DNA of 9,818 nt from CAZDHT01 sp964505325 (GTDB taxonomy: Bacteria; Planctomycetota; PUPC01): assembly GCA_964505325.1 (NCBI GenBank), contig CAZDHT010000210.1, positions 1 through 9,818 on the forward strand. The letters are read 5' to 3'. The first letter of the stretch is position 1. The number at the start of each line of letters is the position of its first letter. Of the stretch, positions 1 through 6,996 are shown in pieces. The translations under genes and the position numbers were made by a program. The notes under the pieces are model-generated. The model did not search any database, was not told where the DNA came from, and saw only the letters and a program-made list of their open reading frames with translations.

Positions 1-780
1 GTCCCTCACGTCCTCCACCAGCAGGCCTGTGCCGTCGAGTGACGATTCGATAGCGGTCAGCGACGGCAATACGCCGCCCGGGAAGATGTAGCGCTGGATC
101 CAGTTCGCACCGCGCAGCTGGGCCTCGTAGGCGTCGGCGCCCCACTTCCGCGAGTCCTGGACCAGGATCTGCCCGGCGTCCTGGCGGCCAATGAAGAGCA
201 GCACCTTCTTGTCGGCCTTGATCATCACGTTGCGGGCGCCGCGGCGTAGCGCCAGCTCCGTCTTCCCGCCCTGCTTCTCGGGGAACACGCCCGCCGAAAC
301 GTTGTCCACGAAGACCGACTTGTTGGCGAACTCGGCGACGGGGAACCGGAAGAGCAGACCGGCCTTGGCCTTGGCTTTGACGTCGGCGAGGAGCGGCGTA
401 TCGACGACGTAGGTCAGGAGCAAGTCGCGAAAGCCATCCGCCCCGGGCGGCGTCGCCCGGATGAAAGCCTCGTACTTCGCACTGGTGCCGGGCCGGGGGA
501 TCAGGCCGCTGCGGACGATCATCCCGCCGCGCTCCGCGCCGGCAGTCTTGACCGCCTTGCACTGGTCGCTGAACTCGTCCTGAATCCAGGTGCCGAGGAA
601 CACTTGGCGGATGAGGACCGCCTCGCCCTTGAGAATCTTCAGCACCCCACGGGAATCGACTTCTGCGACGTGCCCGTTGCCCAGTTGGATTTGCGCGTCG
701 GCCCCCAGCGCAGCCGGTCCAGCGGCCGAAAGAAGGATGGGCAGGGCGGCATAGAATAGGACACGAGGTGGATATGTCAT
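1..780 (-). CDS. Secreted beta-rich protein joined to a cyclopropane-fatty-acid-synthase-like segment (partial; fusion or misassembly)
   Basis: The frame is open from an ATG at 780 to the window edge: 260 codons, no stop, 3' end missing. A GAGG sits 6 nt before the ATG. Residues 1-30 look like a signal peptide (hydrophobic core LFYAALPILLSAAG, then ALGADAQ). Residues 31-220 alternate short beta-type stretches and resemble no enzyme I recognise. From about residue 222 the sequence changes character. ANWIQRYIFPGGVLPS (224-240), followed by AIESSLDGTGLLVEDVRD, closely matches the conserved core of cyclopropane-fatty-acyl-phospholipid synthases (SAM-dependent methyltransferases), where it normally lies in the middle of a cytoplasmic protein. 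The missing 3' end should hold the rest of that domain. A SAM-dependent domain behind a signal peptide makes little sense, so a chimeric assembly join near 110-125 is a serious alternative to a real fusion. The coding frame is certain; the biological unity of the protein is not. Confidence 0.7.
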   Translation of the reverse strand, partial: MTYPPRVLFYAALPILLSAAGPAALGADAQIQLGNGHVAEVDSRGVLKILKGEAVLIRQVFLGTWIQDEFSDQCKAVKTAGAERGGMIVRSGLIPRPGTSAKYEAFIRATPPGADGFRDLLLTYVVDTPLLADVKAKAKAGLLFRFPVAEFANKSVFVDNVSAGVFPEKQGGKTELALRRGARNVMIKADKKVLLFIGRQDAGQILVQDSRKWGADAYEAQLRGANWIQRYIFPGGVLPSLTAIESSLDGTGLLVEDVRD

Positions 781-831
781 GGAGTGCCTCTTCGCGGCCA
801 GGCCGGCGGCGCCTTGCTCACATCAAATAAC

Positions 832-860
832 ATCATACTGGAGAACGGTTCGATGCACAA
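832..860 (-). promoter_or_regulatory. Possible sigma70-like promoter for the 780-1 gene
   Basis: Read on the minus strand, TTGTGC (855-860) is followed after 17 nt by TATGAT (832-837), about 50 nt before the ATG at 780. The -10 is 5 of 6 to consensus and the -35 only 3 of 6. It overlaps the upstream, non-homologous part of the plus-strand frame that contains the ARPP-1 remnant. Confidence 0.35.
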
Positions 861-901
861 CGACGATTTGCGAACCAGCCGCCGCGGGGTGCGTTTGGCA
901 C

Positions 902-1096
902 GGGCAGAGGGGCAAGCTCAGGGAGCACAAGCTGGTGGCCGGACGTAAGGCGCTGCTGTGGGAATCGGACGACGTGCTTCTGTTCAAGGTGCAAGGCAAG
1001 GACCCGACCCTCTCGCAGATCCACGAGGCATACGTACGCAAGCCCAAGCTGCCGAAGCTCAAGCCGCTCTCGCAACCGACGCCGTGCCCGTCGTGA
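902..1096 (+). pseudogene. C-terminal remnant of a third ARPP-1-like paralogue
   Basis: From 902 to the TGA at 1094-1096 the plus strand encodes about 64 residues that align with the C-termini of the two complete paralogues downstream. It reads GQRGKLREHKL..., then KALLWESDDVLLFKV, then LSQIHEAYVRK. The 1244-2281 protein has GQPGKKPAPNGL, VVYESKEAVLFEL and LPAIHESYVSK at the matching places. After the homologous part come a short Lys/Pro-rich tail and the stop. The rest of the family (the GE-x-VKGG-x-QDR and CVE-x-x-RW core) is absent upstream. The same frame stays open back to 779, but that part shows no family resemblance and lies over the start of the divergent gene. I read this as the truncated 3' end of a lost gene copy; it has no convincing start or ribosome site of its own. 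Confidence 0.7.
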
Positions 1097-1243
1097 TGAT
1101 TCGGAAATGATTTTGCGCAGGGAAGGGGAAGCCGCGCGTGTATAGATAGTAGGCGGTACAAGGAGCCGAGCGGGCGGAACGGAGCGACTCCGTGGCCCCC
1201 AATAGTAGACGAGGCGGCAATCTGCATGCAGGGAGGGCGCGCC
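1097..1243. other. Intergenic spacer before the first complete ARPP-1-like gene
   Basis: About 147 nt without a supported gene. An isolated -10-like TATAGA lies at 1141-1146, but the nearest -35-like TTGCGC (1113-1118) is 22 nt away, too far for a normal promoter. I therefore cannot name a promoter for the downstream gene with confidence. Confidence 0.5.
1230..1236 (+). promoter_or_regulatory. Ribosome binding site deciding the ATG at 1244
   Basis: AGGGAGG lies 7 nt before the ATG at 1244. An in-frame ATG at 1226 would place this motif inside the coding sequence and has no purine-rich motif at the right distance, so 1244 is the better start. It also gives a clean signal peptide. Confidence 0.7.
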
Positions 1244-2281
1244 ATGGCCAGAGCCCACACAGCGGCGGCGATCCTGACGGCTCTTCTGGCCGTGATCGTT
1301 CCACAGCTTCCGGCCCAGGCCCGCCAGGCGAAAGCCCCCTCGGTCAACGTCGGCGACCGCAAGATCTCGGGGCCGTACTCCCACGCCAACCTGGACATCT
1401 TTCTCGTGCACCGAAAGGACGCCAAGCTGAGCCCGCGGTACCTCTGCCTCAGCGAGGCGCTGCGGAAGCACACCCTGGAAGTCCGCGAGACGGGCACAGT
1501 CCAACAACTGGTGTTCGAGAACCGGTCGGCGCGGAACTCCGTCTACGTCCAGTCGGGCGAGATCGTCAAGGGCGGCCGACAGGATCGCACCATCCGCTAC
1601 GACAACGTCGTCCCGCCCAAGTCCGGCAAGGTGCCGGTGGCGTCGTTCTGCGTTGAGTCGGGCCGGTGGAGCCGGCGGGGGAAGGAATCGGGCAAGCGCT
1701 TCAGCGCGGGTGGGTACCTGAGCACCAGAAAGCTTCGCCTGGCGGCGAAGGCGGACGACGACGCGCAGAACAAGGTCTGGAGCCAGGTCGCCCTGACGCA
1801 AGAGCGGCTCAATAGACTGCTCGACGCCCAGGTGCGGGACGACCGGTCGCCGACCAGTCTGCAACTGACGCTCGAGAGCAAGGGGCTTCGCAAGAGGGTG
1901 AAGAAGTACACCGACGCGCTGGCGGACACGCCGAAGCGGTGGAAGCACGTGGTCGGGTTCTGCTTCGCCGTCAACGGCCAGATCGTCGGCGGCGACGTTT
2001 ATGCCTCGCGGGCGCTCTTCCTGAAAATGTGGCCCAAGCTCCTTGGGGCCGGCGCCGTCGAGGCCATCGTCGAGCACGACACGAAGAAGAAGGTCGAGCC
2101 GGCGAAGCTGGGCGCCGTGCAGGCGTTCCTCATCGCTGCGGAGGCGGGCCAGCCGGGCAAAAAGCCGGCCCCCAACGGCCTCAAGACGGTCGTCTACGAG
2201 TCGAAAGAGGCGGTCTTGTTCGAGCTGAGGCCGCCGGACCGCACGCTCCCCGCGATCCACGAGAGCTACGTCAGCAAATAG
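1244..2281 (+). CDS. Exported ARPP-1-like protein, function unknown
   Basis: A 345-residue protein. Residues 1-27 form a signal peptide (MARAHTAAAILTALLAVIVP, then QLPAQA), so it is exported. The mature part carries the pattern I associate with the ARPP-1 domain family: a strand region LDIFLV, a LSEAL helix, VRETG, a strongly conserved GEIVKGGRQDRTIRY (starting at G105-E106), VVPPKSGKVPV, and a CVESGRW box (C136, E138, W142). The second half has SPTSLQLTLE and ends in AIHESYVSK. The biochemical role of the family is not known to me, and the invariant Gly-Glu, Gln-Asp-Arg and Cys-Val-Glu residues are only candidates for a functional site. It is clearly a paralogue of the next gene (2505-3701); both keep GEIVKGG-x-QDR, SFCVES-x-RW and SPTS-x-QLTLE. 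Family name moderately certain; export well supported; function open. Confidence 0.8.
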   Translation: MARAHTAAAILTALLAVIVPQLPAQARQAKAPSVNVGDRKISGPYSHANLDIFLVHRKDAKLSPRYLCLSEALRKHTLEVRETGTVQQLVFENRSARNSVYVQSGEIVKGGRQDRTIRYDNVVPPKSGKVPVASFCVESGRWSRRGKESGKRFSAGGYLSTRKLRLAAKADDDAQNKVWSQVALTQERLNRLLDAQVRDDRSPTSLQLTLESKGLRKRVKKYTDALADTPKRWKHVVGFCFAVNGQIVGGDVYASRALFLKMWPKLLGAGAVEAIVEHDTKKKVEPAKLGAVQAFLIAAEAGQPGKKPAPNGLKTVVYESKEAVLFELRPPDRTLPAIHESYVSK

Positions 2282-2297
2282 GGCGCCGCGCGGCGCC
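2282..2297. repeat. 16-nt perfect GC palindrome just after a stop codon
   Basis: GGCGCCGCGCGGCGCC reads the same on both strands and can fold as a 6-bp stem with a GCGC loop. It begins at the base after the TAG of the first ARPP-1-like gene. No T-tract follows, so it is not a typical intrinsic terminator, though it could slow polymerase or protect the mRNA 3' end. In GC-rich DNA some such palindromes arise by chance. Confidence 0.4.
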
Positions 2298-2428
2298 GTT
2301 CGTCGCCGGACTCGCGACCCCCGGCGCGCCGAGCGTCCACGACGCCATCCTCTGCAAGTGAACCGATCGGGGCGCTGGTACGTTCATCAGGGCAAGAACC
2401 GCACGATGAGCCTTCTGAGATGTTCTTG

Positions 2429-2458
2429 TTGAAAGTTTACGCGCCGCGCGCCTAGAAT
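2429..2458 (+). promoter_or_regulatory. Sigma70-like promoter for the lipoprotein gene
   Basis: TTGAAA (2429-2434), an 18-nt spacer and TAGAAT (2453-2458) give 5/6-type matches in both boxes, in a locally AT-richer patch. Transcription would begin near 2465, about 40 nt before the ATG at 2505. It implies that the second ARPP-1-like gene can be transcribed independently of the first. Confidence 0.6.
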
Positions 2459-2504
2459 TAGCGCGAGCGGGAGAACGTCGGCCGACGCGACAGGAGGACG
2501 CCTG

Positions 2505-3701
2505 ATGAGATCGAGGTGCATCGTTCTGGGGCTGCTCGTTCTGGCGGCGCTGACGGCGGGCTGCTCGACCAGCTCCGTCGTCACGTTCGGCGATCTCCGG
2601 TACACCATCAGCAAGCCGGCCGCGTACCGGAACCTCGCGGTCTACGTGATCCGCGGGGTCGACCGGCTCAAAGGGAAGAAGGTACTCTCCCTCGAAGAGG
2701 GGATCAAGCAGAAGAAGCTCGTCGTCTCCGAGACGGGCAACGTCGGCCAGCTCCAGGTCGAGAACACGTCGAAGGATGAATACGCCTACCTTCAGTCCGG
2801 CGAGATCGTGAAGGGCGGCAAGCAGGACCGCACGCTTCGTTACGACTACATCGTGCCGCCGATGTCGGGTCGGCGTCCGCTCGCCTCGTTTTGTGTCGAG
2901 AGCGCGCGGTGGAGCGGGCGCGGCAACGAGTCGACCGTGAAGTTCTCCGCCGGCAAATACGTGCCCACGGTTGCTGCCCGCTCGAACAACATCAGATTCT
3001 CCGGCTACAATGCGGTGACCTGGAGCGAGGTGTCGCGCACCCAGCTCAGCTACGGCCGCAACATCATGTGGTCGGTCAAGGACGCTAAGTCGCCGACCAG
3101 CATGCAGCTTACCCTCGAGCATGCGAAGGTGAAAGCGACCACGAAGGAGTACACCGACGCGGTCCGCGCCGCGTTCGACAGGTATAACGATGCCATCGGC
3201 TTCGCCTACGCGATCAACGGGACGGTGCAATGGGTCGACGTGTACGCGTCCGGCGAACTCTTCCGCAAGCTGCTGCCGAAGTTGCTCGACGCGAGCGCCC
3301 AGGAAGCGATCATCGAGTTCCAGAAGGGGAAGACGTTCTCGGCGCCGTCGGCCGGCGCCGTCCGCGCGTTCATGCTCGCCGCGCGGCAGGGCAAGGTCAC
3401 CGAGCGGCGGGTCAGCAACGACATCAAGAGCTGGGTGCAGGACAGCGAGAACGGGATGTACTTCCAGATCTTCTCGGCCGGTCCGGACAAGAAATGGACC
3501 TCGTTCCACGAGGGCTACAGCCGCAAGGTCGAGAAGGTCAAGCCGAAGAAGCGGGAGCGGCCCAACACGATCCAGGTCATCGACTACCTGGAGCGGCCTG
3601 GACGGGACGATGCCGACCGCCGCAACACCCGCCCAAACGCGCTGATGCCCGACGGCGACATCCGGAACTGGGACCTGTGGACGCCCGAGCCCGGCGACTG
3701 A
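2505..3701 (+). CDS. ARPP-1-like lipoprotein, function unknown
   Basis: 398 residues from an ATG with AGGAGG (2492-2497) 7 nt upstream. Residues 1-20 are a lipoprotein signal (MRSRCIVLGLLVLAALTAGC) with lipobox LTAGC and the lipidated Cys at 20, so the protein is membrane-anchored outside the cytoplasm. The rest follows the same plan as the upstream paralogue: a NLAVYVI strand, LSLEEGI, GEIVKGGKQDR (E100), IVPPMSGRRPLAS, CVESARW (C130, E132, W136), SPTSMQLTLE, VDVYASGELFRK, and FHEGYSRK near the end of the shared region. It then has its own tail of about 55 residues rich in Lys, Arg, Asp and Pro (KVKPKKRERP at its start), absent from the paralogue. The stop is 25 nt from the stop of the convergent sulfatase gene. 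ARPP-1-type membership is judged from motifs; no activity can be assigned. Confidence 0.82.
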   Translation: MRSRCIVLGLLVLAALTAGCSTSSVVTFGDLRYTISKPAAYRNLAVYVIRGVDRLKGKKVLSLEEGIKQKKLVVSETGNVGQLQVENTSKDEYAYLQSGEIVKGGKQDRTLRYDYIVPPMSGRRPLASFCVESARWSGRGNESTVKFSAGKYVPTVAARSNNIRFSGYNAVTWSEVSRTQLSYGRNIMWSVKDAKSPTSMQLTLEHAKVKATTKEYTDAVRAAFDRYNDAIGFAYAINGTVQWVDVYASGELFRKLLPKLLDASAQEAIIEFQKGKTFSAPSAGAVRAFMLAARQGKVTERRVSNDIKSWVQDSENGMYFQIFSAGPDKKWTSFHEGYSRKVEKVKPKKRERPNTIQVIDYLERPGRDDADRRNTRPNALMPDGDIRNWDLWTPEPGD

Positions 3702-3726
3702 TCGCTGCCGACGTAATGCATGCGGT

Positions 3727-5088
3727 TCAGCTCTGCGGCCTGGGCCAGGGGTCGGACGGGGTGGCGCCGCGGGCGTCCACCGCGTAGCCCCACTGTGCGA
3801 TGTACTCATTGCTCGGTCGGAACTCGTCGCCCAACGCATCGAGGATCTGCTGGAGCAGCGCATCGAGCTCGGCCTGGAGCGCGGCGTGCTCGGGCCGGCC
3901 GCACAGGTTCTCGAGCTGGTACGGGTCGGTGGCATTGTCGAAGAGGAGCCACGGTCCGTCGAGGGCGCGGACGTAGGTGTGCCGCGCGGTGCGGAGCCCA
4001 CGGTACTCGCGTCCGCCGCGGTCGCGCCACCACTCGCTGAACGGATGGTAGCAGGCGATGAGGGCGGCGTCCTGCGGTGCGTCCGCCTCGCCACGGAGGC
4101 ACGGCGCGAAGTCGGTCCCTTCGACGCTCGGTGGGACGTCGATCCCGCACAGCCCGAGCAGCGTCGGCATGATGTCGACCACGCCGAACGGAGCGGCGAT
4201 CTCGCGCCGTGCCCGCCCCAGCCGCGCCGGCCACCGCATCAGGAACGGCACGCGGATCGATTCGTCGTAGGGCCACTGCTTGCGCCATCCGCCGTGCGAG
4301 CCGTGCATGTCGCCGTGGTCGGACGTGAAGACGAAGATCGTGTTCTCGGCGATGCTGCATTCGTCCAGCGCCGCGAGCAGCTCGCCGAGGCAGGCGTCGA
4401 GCGCCGAGCAGTGCGCGTAGTACCCGGCGAGGTCTTCGCGCGCCTTCGCCGCGTCGGACTCCGGGACGTTGGGCCGGAGTGTAATGGCGTCCGGCTCGTA
4501 CAGGGCGCGGAACCGCTTGGGCGCGGTCTGGTACGGGTTGTGCGGCGGCCCCCACGACAGCACGAGGAAGAACGGCTTGGCTCGGTCGTGTTCGCGGACG
4601 TATTGCGCGGCGCATCGCGTCTGCGCCTCGGCGTCGTATCCGTCCCACCGGAGCATCGCGTCGGTGTCGGCGTAGTAGAACGACTCGTTGTACTGGTGGG
4701 TGCATTCCATCGCCCGCCAGAAGTCGAAGCCCTGGCGATCCCCGGGCGGGATGAAGGCGAGCCGGCCGCGCCCGTCGAGGTGCCACTTGCCGATGTACGC
4801 CGTGTCGTAGCCTGCCCCCTTGTACGCGTCTGCAATGGAAGGTACGTCATGGCCGAGGTGCACGTCGTTGACGAAGACGCCGTGGGTGAGCGGGTACTGG
4901 CCGGTCATGAGTGACGCGCGATAGGGCGAGCACACGGGGCAGTTGGCGACGGCCGTGCTGAAGTTGACGCTCTGCGCCGCGAGCGCGTCGAGGTTCGGCG
5001 TCTGCACGTTCCGGTCGCCGGCGTAGCCGGTGGCCTGGGCGCGCCACTGATCGGCAAACACGAACACCATGTTCGGCGGAGTTTCCAA
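3727..5088 (-). CDS. Type I (formylglycine-dependent) sulfatase, apparently cytoplasmic
   Basis: 453 residues of the alkaline-phosphatase-fold sulfatase family, hydrolysing a sulfate ester; the substrate cannot be read from sequence. Visible motifs in order: the N-terminal strand with metal ligand region FVFADQWR (D13-Q14), the active-site C-x-P-x-R as CSPYR (C53 to R57) followed by ASLMTGQ, GKWHLDG with K101 and H103, and a later metal site FTSDHGDMHGSHG followed by a GGWRKQWPYDESIRVPFL box. Cys53 would be converted to formylglycine by a maturase not present in this window. The start is a TTG at 5088 with AGGAG 5 nt upstream; the first in-frame ATG is 6 codons later with no ribosome site at the right distance. 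An in-frame TAG lies 14 codons upstream, so no signal peptide can be added, which is unusual since many sulfatases of this type are exported. It converges on the ARPP-1-like lipoprotein gene and is divergent from the transglutaminase gene. Confidence 0.92.
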   Translation of the reverse strand: METPPNMVFVFADQWRAQATGYAGDRNVQTPNLDALAAQSVNFSTAVANCPVCSPYRASLMTGQYPLTHGVFVNDVHLGHDVPSIADAYKGAGYDTAYIGKWHLDGRGRLAFIPPGDRQGFDFWRAMECTHQYNESFYYADTDAMLRWDGYDAEAQTRCAAQYVREHDRAKPFFLVLSWGPPHNPYQTAPKRFRALYEPDAITLRPNVPESDAAKAREDLAGYYAHCSALDACLGELLAALDECSIAENTIFVFTSDHGDMHGSHGGWRKQWPYDESIRVPFLMRWPARLGRARREIAAPFGVVDIMPTLLGLCGIDVPPSVEGTDFAPCLRGEADAPQDAALIACYHPFSEWWRDRGGREYRGLRTARHTYVRALDGPWLLFDNATDPYQLENLCGRPEHAALQAELDALLQQILDALGDEFRPSNEYIAQWGYAVDARGATPSDPWPRPQS

Positions 5089-5093
5089 CGGGA

Positions 5094-5098
5094 CTCCT
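5094..5098 (-). promoter_or_regulatory. Ribosome binding site supporting the TTG start of the sulfatase
   Basis: Minus-strand AGGAG lies 5 nt before the TTG at 5086-5088. The nearest in-frame ATG is 18 nt further into the gene, too far from this motif, so the TTG is preferred. Confidence 0.65.
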
Positions 5099-5124
5099 TT
5101 CGAAGAACGTAATCCGTGTGCAGC

Positions 5125-5153
5125 ATTCTACGGCTCCGTCCGTCTTCGGGCAA
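5125..5153 (-). promoter_or_regulatory. Sigma70-like promoter for the sulfatase
   Basis: On the minus strand TTGCCC (5148-5153), 17 nt, then TAGAAT (5125-5130), about 37 nt before the TTG start. The -10 is identical to that of the lipoprotein gene promoter at 2453-2458. The 141-nt divergent gap also has a TATCAT (5184-5189) on the plus strand upstream of the transglutaminase gene, but without a good -35 at the right distance. Confidence 0.5.
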
Positions 5154-5218
5154 TGGCTTCTGGCTTTTGAACGTCGGTCGGACTATCATAGGGAGGTCGC
5201 AGCGTTCTCTTCGCGTTC

Positions 5219-5223
5219 GGAGG
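5219..5223 (+). promoter_or_regulatory. Ribosome binding site deciding the ATG at 5230
   Basis: GGAGG lies 6 nt before the ATG at 5230. The same frame extends upstream to 5116, but that extension would bury this site and spoil the N-terminal signal peptide, so 5230 is the start. Confidence 0.7.
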
Positions 5224-5229
5224 AAAACC

Positions 5230-6738
5230 ATGGTGAGCCGAAAGACCCCGCTCGTCCTCTGTCTGATCGGTCTGCTGGCCGCTCCTTCTGTCTTCGGGGC
5301 CCAGGGTGACCGGGCCGCCGAGCTGGCCAAAGAGATGACGTCGCTCTCGGGGACCTCGTGGTACGGCGTGTACTTCGGTGGCAAACAGAAATGCGGGTTC
5401 GCCAAGATCGTCATTGACAAGGGCAAGTTCAAGGGGCACGAGACGTACCGAGTCTCGATGCTGCTGGACGTGACGATCAAGATGGGGGCCATCGAGCAGA
5501 AGATCGCCACGGACCAGGTCCGGCATTACGGGTTGGACGGGGCATTGGCGGGCCTCGAGTCTTCCATGCGGTCCGTCATGGGCAACGTGGTCATCCACGG
5601 CGAGGTAGAAGACGGTAAGCTGAAGCTGACGTCGACGATGGCCGGACGCACAACCACCCGGGAGTTCCCCGCGCCGGGGGAGTCGCTGGTGTCGGCGCTT
5701 ACCGGGCGCCGATTGGTCAAAGCGGGCAAGATCGGCGCACAGATCGAGTTCGAGTTTTTCGAGCCGCAGATGGGCAAGGCCTTCACGGTCACCAGCCAGC
5801 TCCTCCGCTTCGAGGAGCGAGTCATCGGCGGCGTCGACACCCGCATCGGCGTGGTGAAGAGCACCTACAAGGGCCTCGGGATGACGAGCACGGAATACGT
5901 GAGCACCGACGGCGAACTGCTCGAGACCGTCGTGGGCCGCATCTTCACCCTGCGTCGCGAGTCGGAGAAGACCGCCAAGGACGCGCGCGTGGCGTTCGAC
6001 GCGCTCCGGGCAGGCATCATCCCGCTCAAGAAGCCGCTGGGGCGGCCGCAGAACGTGGTCCTGCTCAAGCTGCGGCTGTCCGGCGTCCCGAGGACCCAAT
6101 TGCTGATCGACGACGACCGGCAGCGCTATCAGCGCGGCGAAGAGGGACCGGCGGCGGAACACATCGTCACGCTCAAGATGGCCGAGGCCCCCGAGAACCC
6201 GCCGAAGCTGCCGCTGAAGCTGGGGCCCAAGGACAATGACGTCGCGAAGTGGCTCAGGCCGTCAAACCTGGCGCAGAGCGACGCGCCGGAGATCATCAAG
6301 CTGGCCAGGCAAATCGTGGGCGGCGAAACCCAGTCGTACCGCGCGGCCTCCAGGATCCAGGCGTGGGTGTTCCGGAACGTCAGGAAGAAGCTCGTGGCCG
6401 CGCTGTCCAACGCCCTCGATGTCCTCAAGCACAAAGAGGGCGACTGCTCGGAGCACACCATCCTGTTCGTCGCACTGTGTCGCGCCGCCGGCATTCCCGC
6501 CCGGCAGGTCGTCGGGATCGGCTACTCGCCCCGGATGAAGGGCTTCGGCTACCACGCGTGGGGCGAGGTATACCTCGGGAAATGGGTGGCGATGGACCCG
6601 ACGTGGGGAGAGAATCTGGCGGACGCCACCCACGTGAAGTTCGCCGTCGGCGACGCCGAATCGGTGGGAGCCGTGGTCGGCCTGTTCGGTTCGCTCAAGA
6701 TTGAAGCGATCGAGTTCCAGCGCAAGGGCGGCCAATAA
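5230..6738 (+). CDS. Secreted transglutaminase-like (papain-fold) protein
   Basis: 502 residues. Residues 1-24 are a signal peptide (MVSRKTPLVLCLIGLLAAPS, then VFGA), so the protein is exported. Residues about 30-370 form a long beta-rich region beginning GTSWYGVYFGGKQKCGFAKI, of a kind seen in front of transglutaminase domains but of unknown role. The C-terminal third is a transglutaminase-like domain: helix EGDCSEHTILFVALCRAAG with nucleophile Cys406, then IPARQVVGIGY, GYHAWGEVYL with His442, and WVAMDPTWGEN with Asp456, so the Cys-His-Asp triad is complete. Members of this superfamily act as peptidases, amidases or cross-linking enzymes, and which applies here cannot be told. The stop is followed 22 nt later by a small zinc-ribbon membrane protein on the same strand, probably co-transcribed. 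No close sequence link to the ARPP-1-like genes is visible. Confidence 0.88.
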   Translation: MVSRKTPLVLCLIGLLAAPSVFGAQGDRAAELAKEMTSLSGTSWYGVYFGGKQKCGFAKIVIDKGKFKGHETYRVSMLLDVTIKMGAIEQKIATDQVRHYGLDGALAGLESSMRSVMGNVVIHGEVEDGKLKLTSTMAGRTTTREFPAPGESLVSALTGRRLVKAGKIGAQIEFEFFEPQMGKAFTVTSQLLRFEERVIGGVDTRIGVVKSTYKGLGMTSTEYVSTDGELLETVVGRIFTLRRESEKTAKDARVAFDALRAGIIPLKKPLGRPQNVVLLKLRLSGVPRTQLLIDDDRQRYQRGEEGPAAEHIVTLKMAEAPENPPKLPLKLGPKDNDVAKWLRPSNLAQSDAPEIIKLARQIVGGETQSYRAASRIQAWVFRNVRKKLVAALSNALDVLKHKEGDCSEHTILFVALCRAAGIPARQVVGIGYSPRMKGFGYHAWGEVYLGKWVAMDPTWGENLADATHVKFAVGDAESVGAVVGLFGSLKIEAIEFQRKGGQ

Positions 6739-6760
6739 GCGCGCCGGGGCCCAGGGCAAG

Positions 6761-6967
6761 ATGTCAAACCGCGAGCACGACGACGACACCGCATATTGCC
6801 CTGACTGCGGCGCGGAAGTCTATCTCTACGCGGACCGCTGCCCGAAGTGCGGCAACTACATCACTCCGACCGTGCGCCGGAAATCGAGCCAGAGGGGCAG
6901 GGCGGTGCTGCTCGCGGCGATCGCCATCATCACCCTGGTCGCGTTCCTGCTGATGCTGTTCAGGTAG
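6761..6967 (+). CDS. Small zinc-ribbon membrane protein
   Basis: 68 residues from an ATG with only a weak purine motif (AGGG, 4 nt upstream). A longer in-frame TTG start at 6701 would overlap the transglutaminase gene and precede the natural zinc-ribbon start, so I prefer 6761. An acidic N-terminus leads into a zinc ribbon: YCPDCG (Cys13, Cys16) and RCPKCGNYI (Cys27, Cys30). After a basic stretch (RRKSSQRGR) comes one transmembrane helix (about 48-67, VLLAAIAIITLVAFLLML). The positive-inside rule puts the zinc ribbon in the cytoplasm. Short zinc-ribbon proteins with one C-terminal helix are common in some bacterial phyla and have no assigned function. It lies 22 nt after the transglutaminase gene, suggesting one operon, and ends 29 nt from the stop of the convergent CorA gene. 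Confidence 0.8.
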   Translation: MSNREHDDDTAYCPDCGAEVYLYADRCPKCGNYITPTVRRKSSQRGRAVLLAAIAIITLVAFLLMLFR

Positions 6968-6996
6968 GCGAGATTGCCCCCCCCGCCGTCCGCCCC

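Noticed and set aside
833..2260. Long minus-strand open frame (475 codons) opposite the first ARPP-1-like gene
   Set aside because: Arg/Leu-rich low-complexity product typical of the antisense of GC-rich coding DNA; the plus strand has a signal peptide, ribosome site and family motifs.
2271..4094. 607-codon minus-strand open frame
   Set aside because: Lies antisense to the ARPP-1-like lipoprotein gene and out of frame with the sulfatase; Arg/Pro-rich with no recognisable motif.
3806..4786. 326-codon minus-strand open frame inside the sulfatase
   Set aside because: Alternative frame of the sulfatase gene; composition is Arg/Ala/Pro and the true frame carries all catalytic motifs.
3886..4914. 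342-codon plus-strand open frame over the sulfatase
   Set aside because: Antisense shadow of a well-supported gene, with no motif or ribosome site.
5128..6162. 344-codon minus-strand open frame over the transglutaminase gene
   Set aside because: Antisense shadow; the plus strand encodes the signal peptide and beta-rich region.
6977..6984. Run of eight C between the zinc-ribbon and corA stop codons
   Set aside because: Lies outside both genes, so it causes no frameshift; a simple homopolymer with no further sign of function, and possibly of uncertain length.
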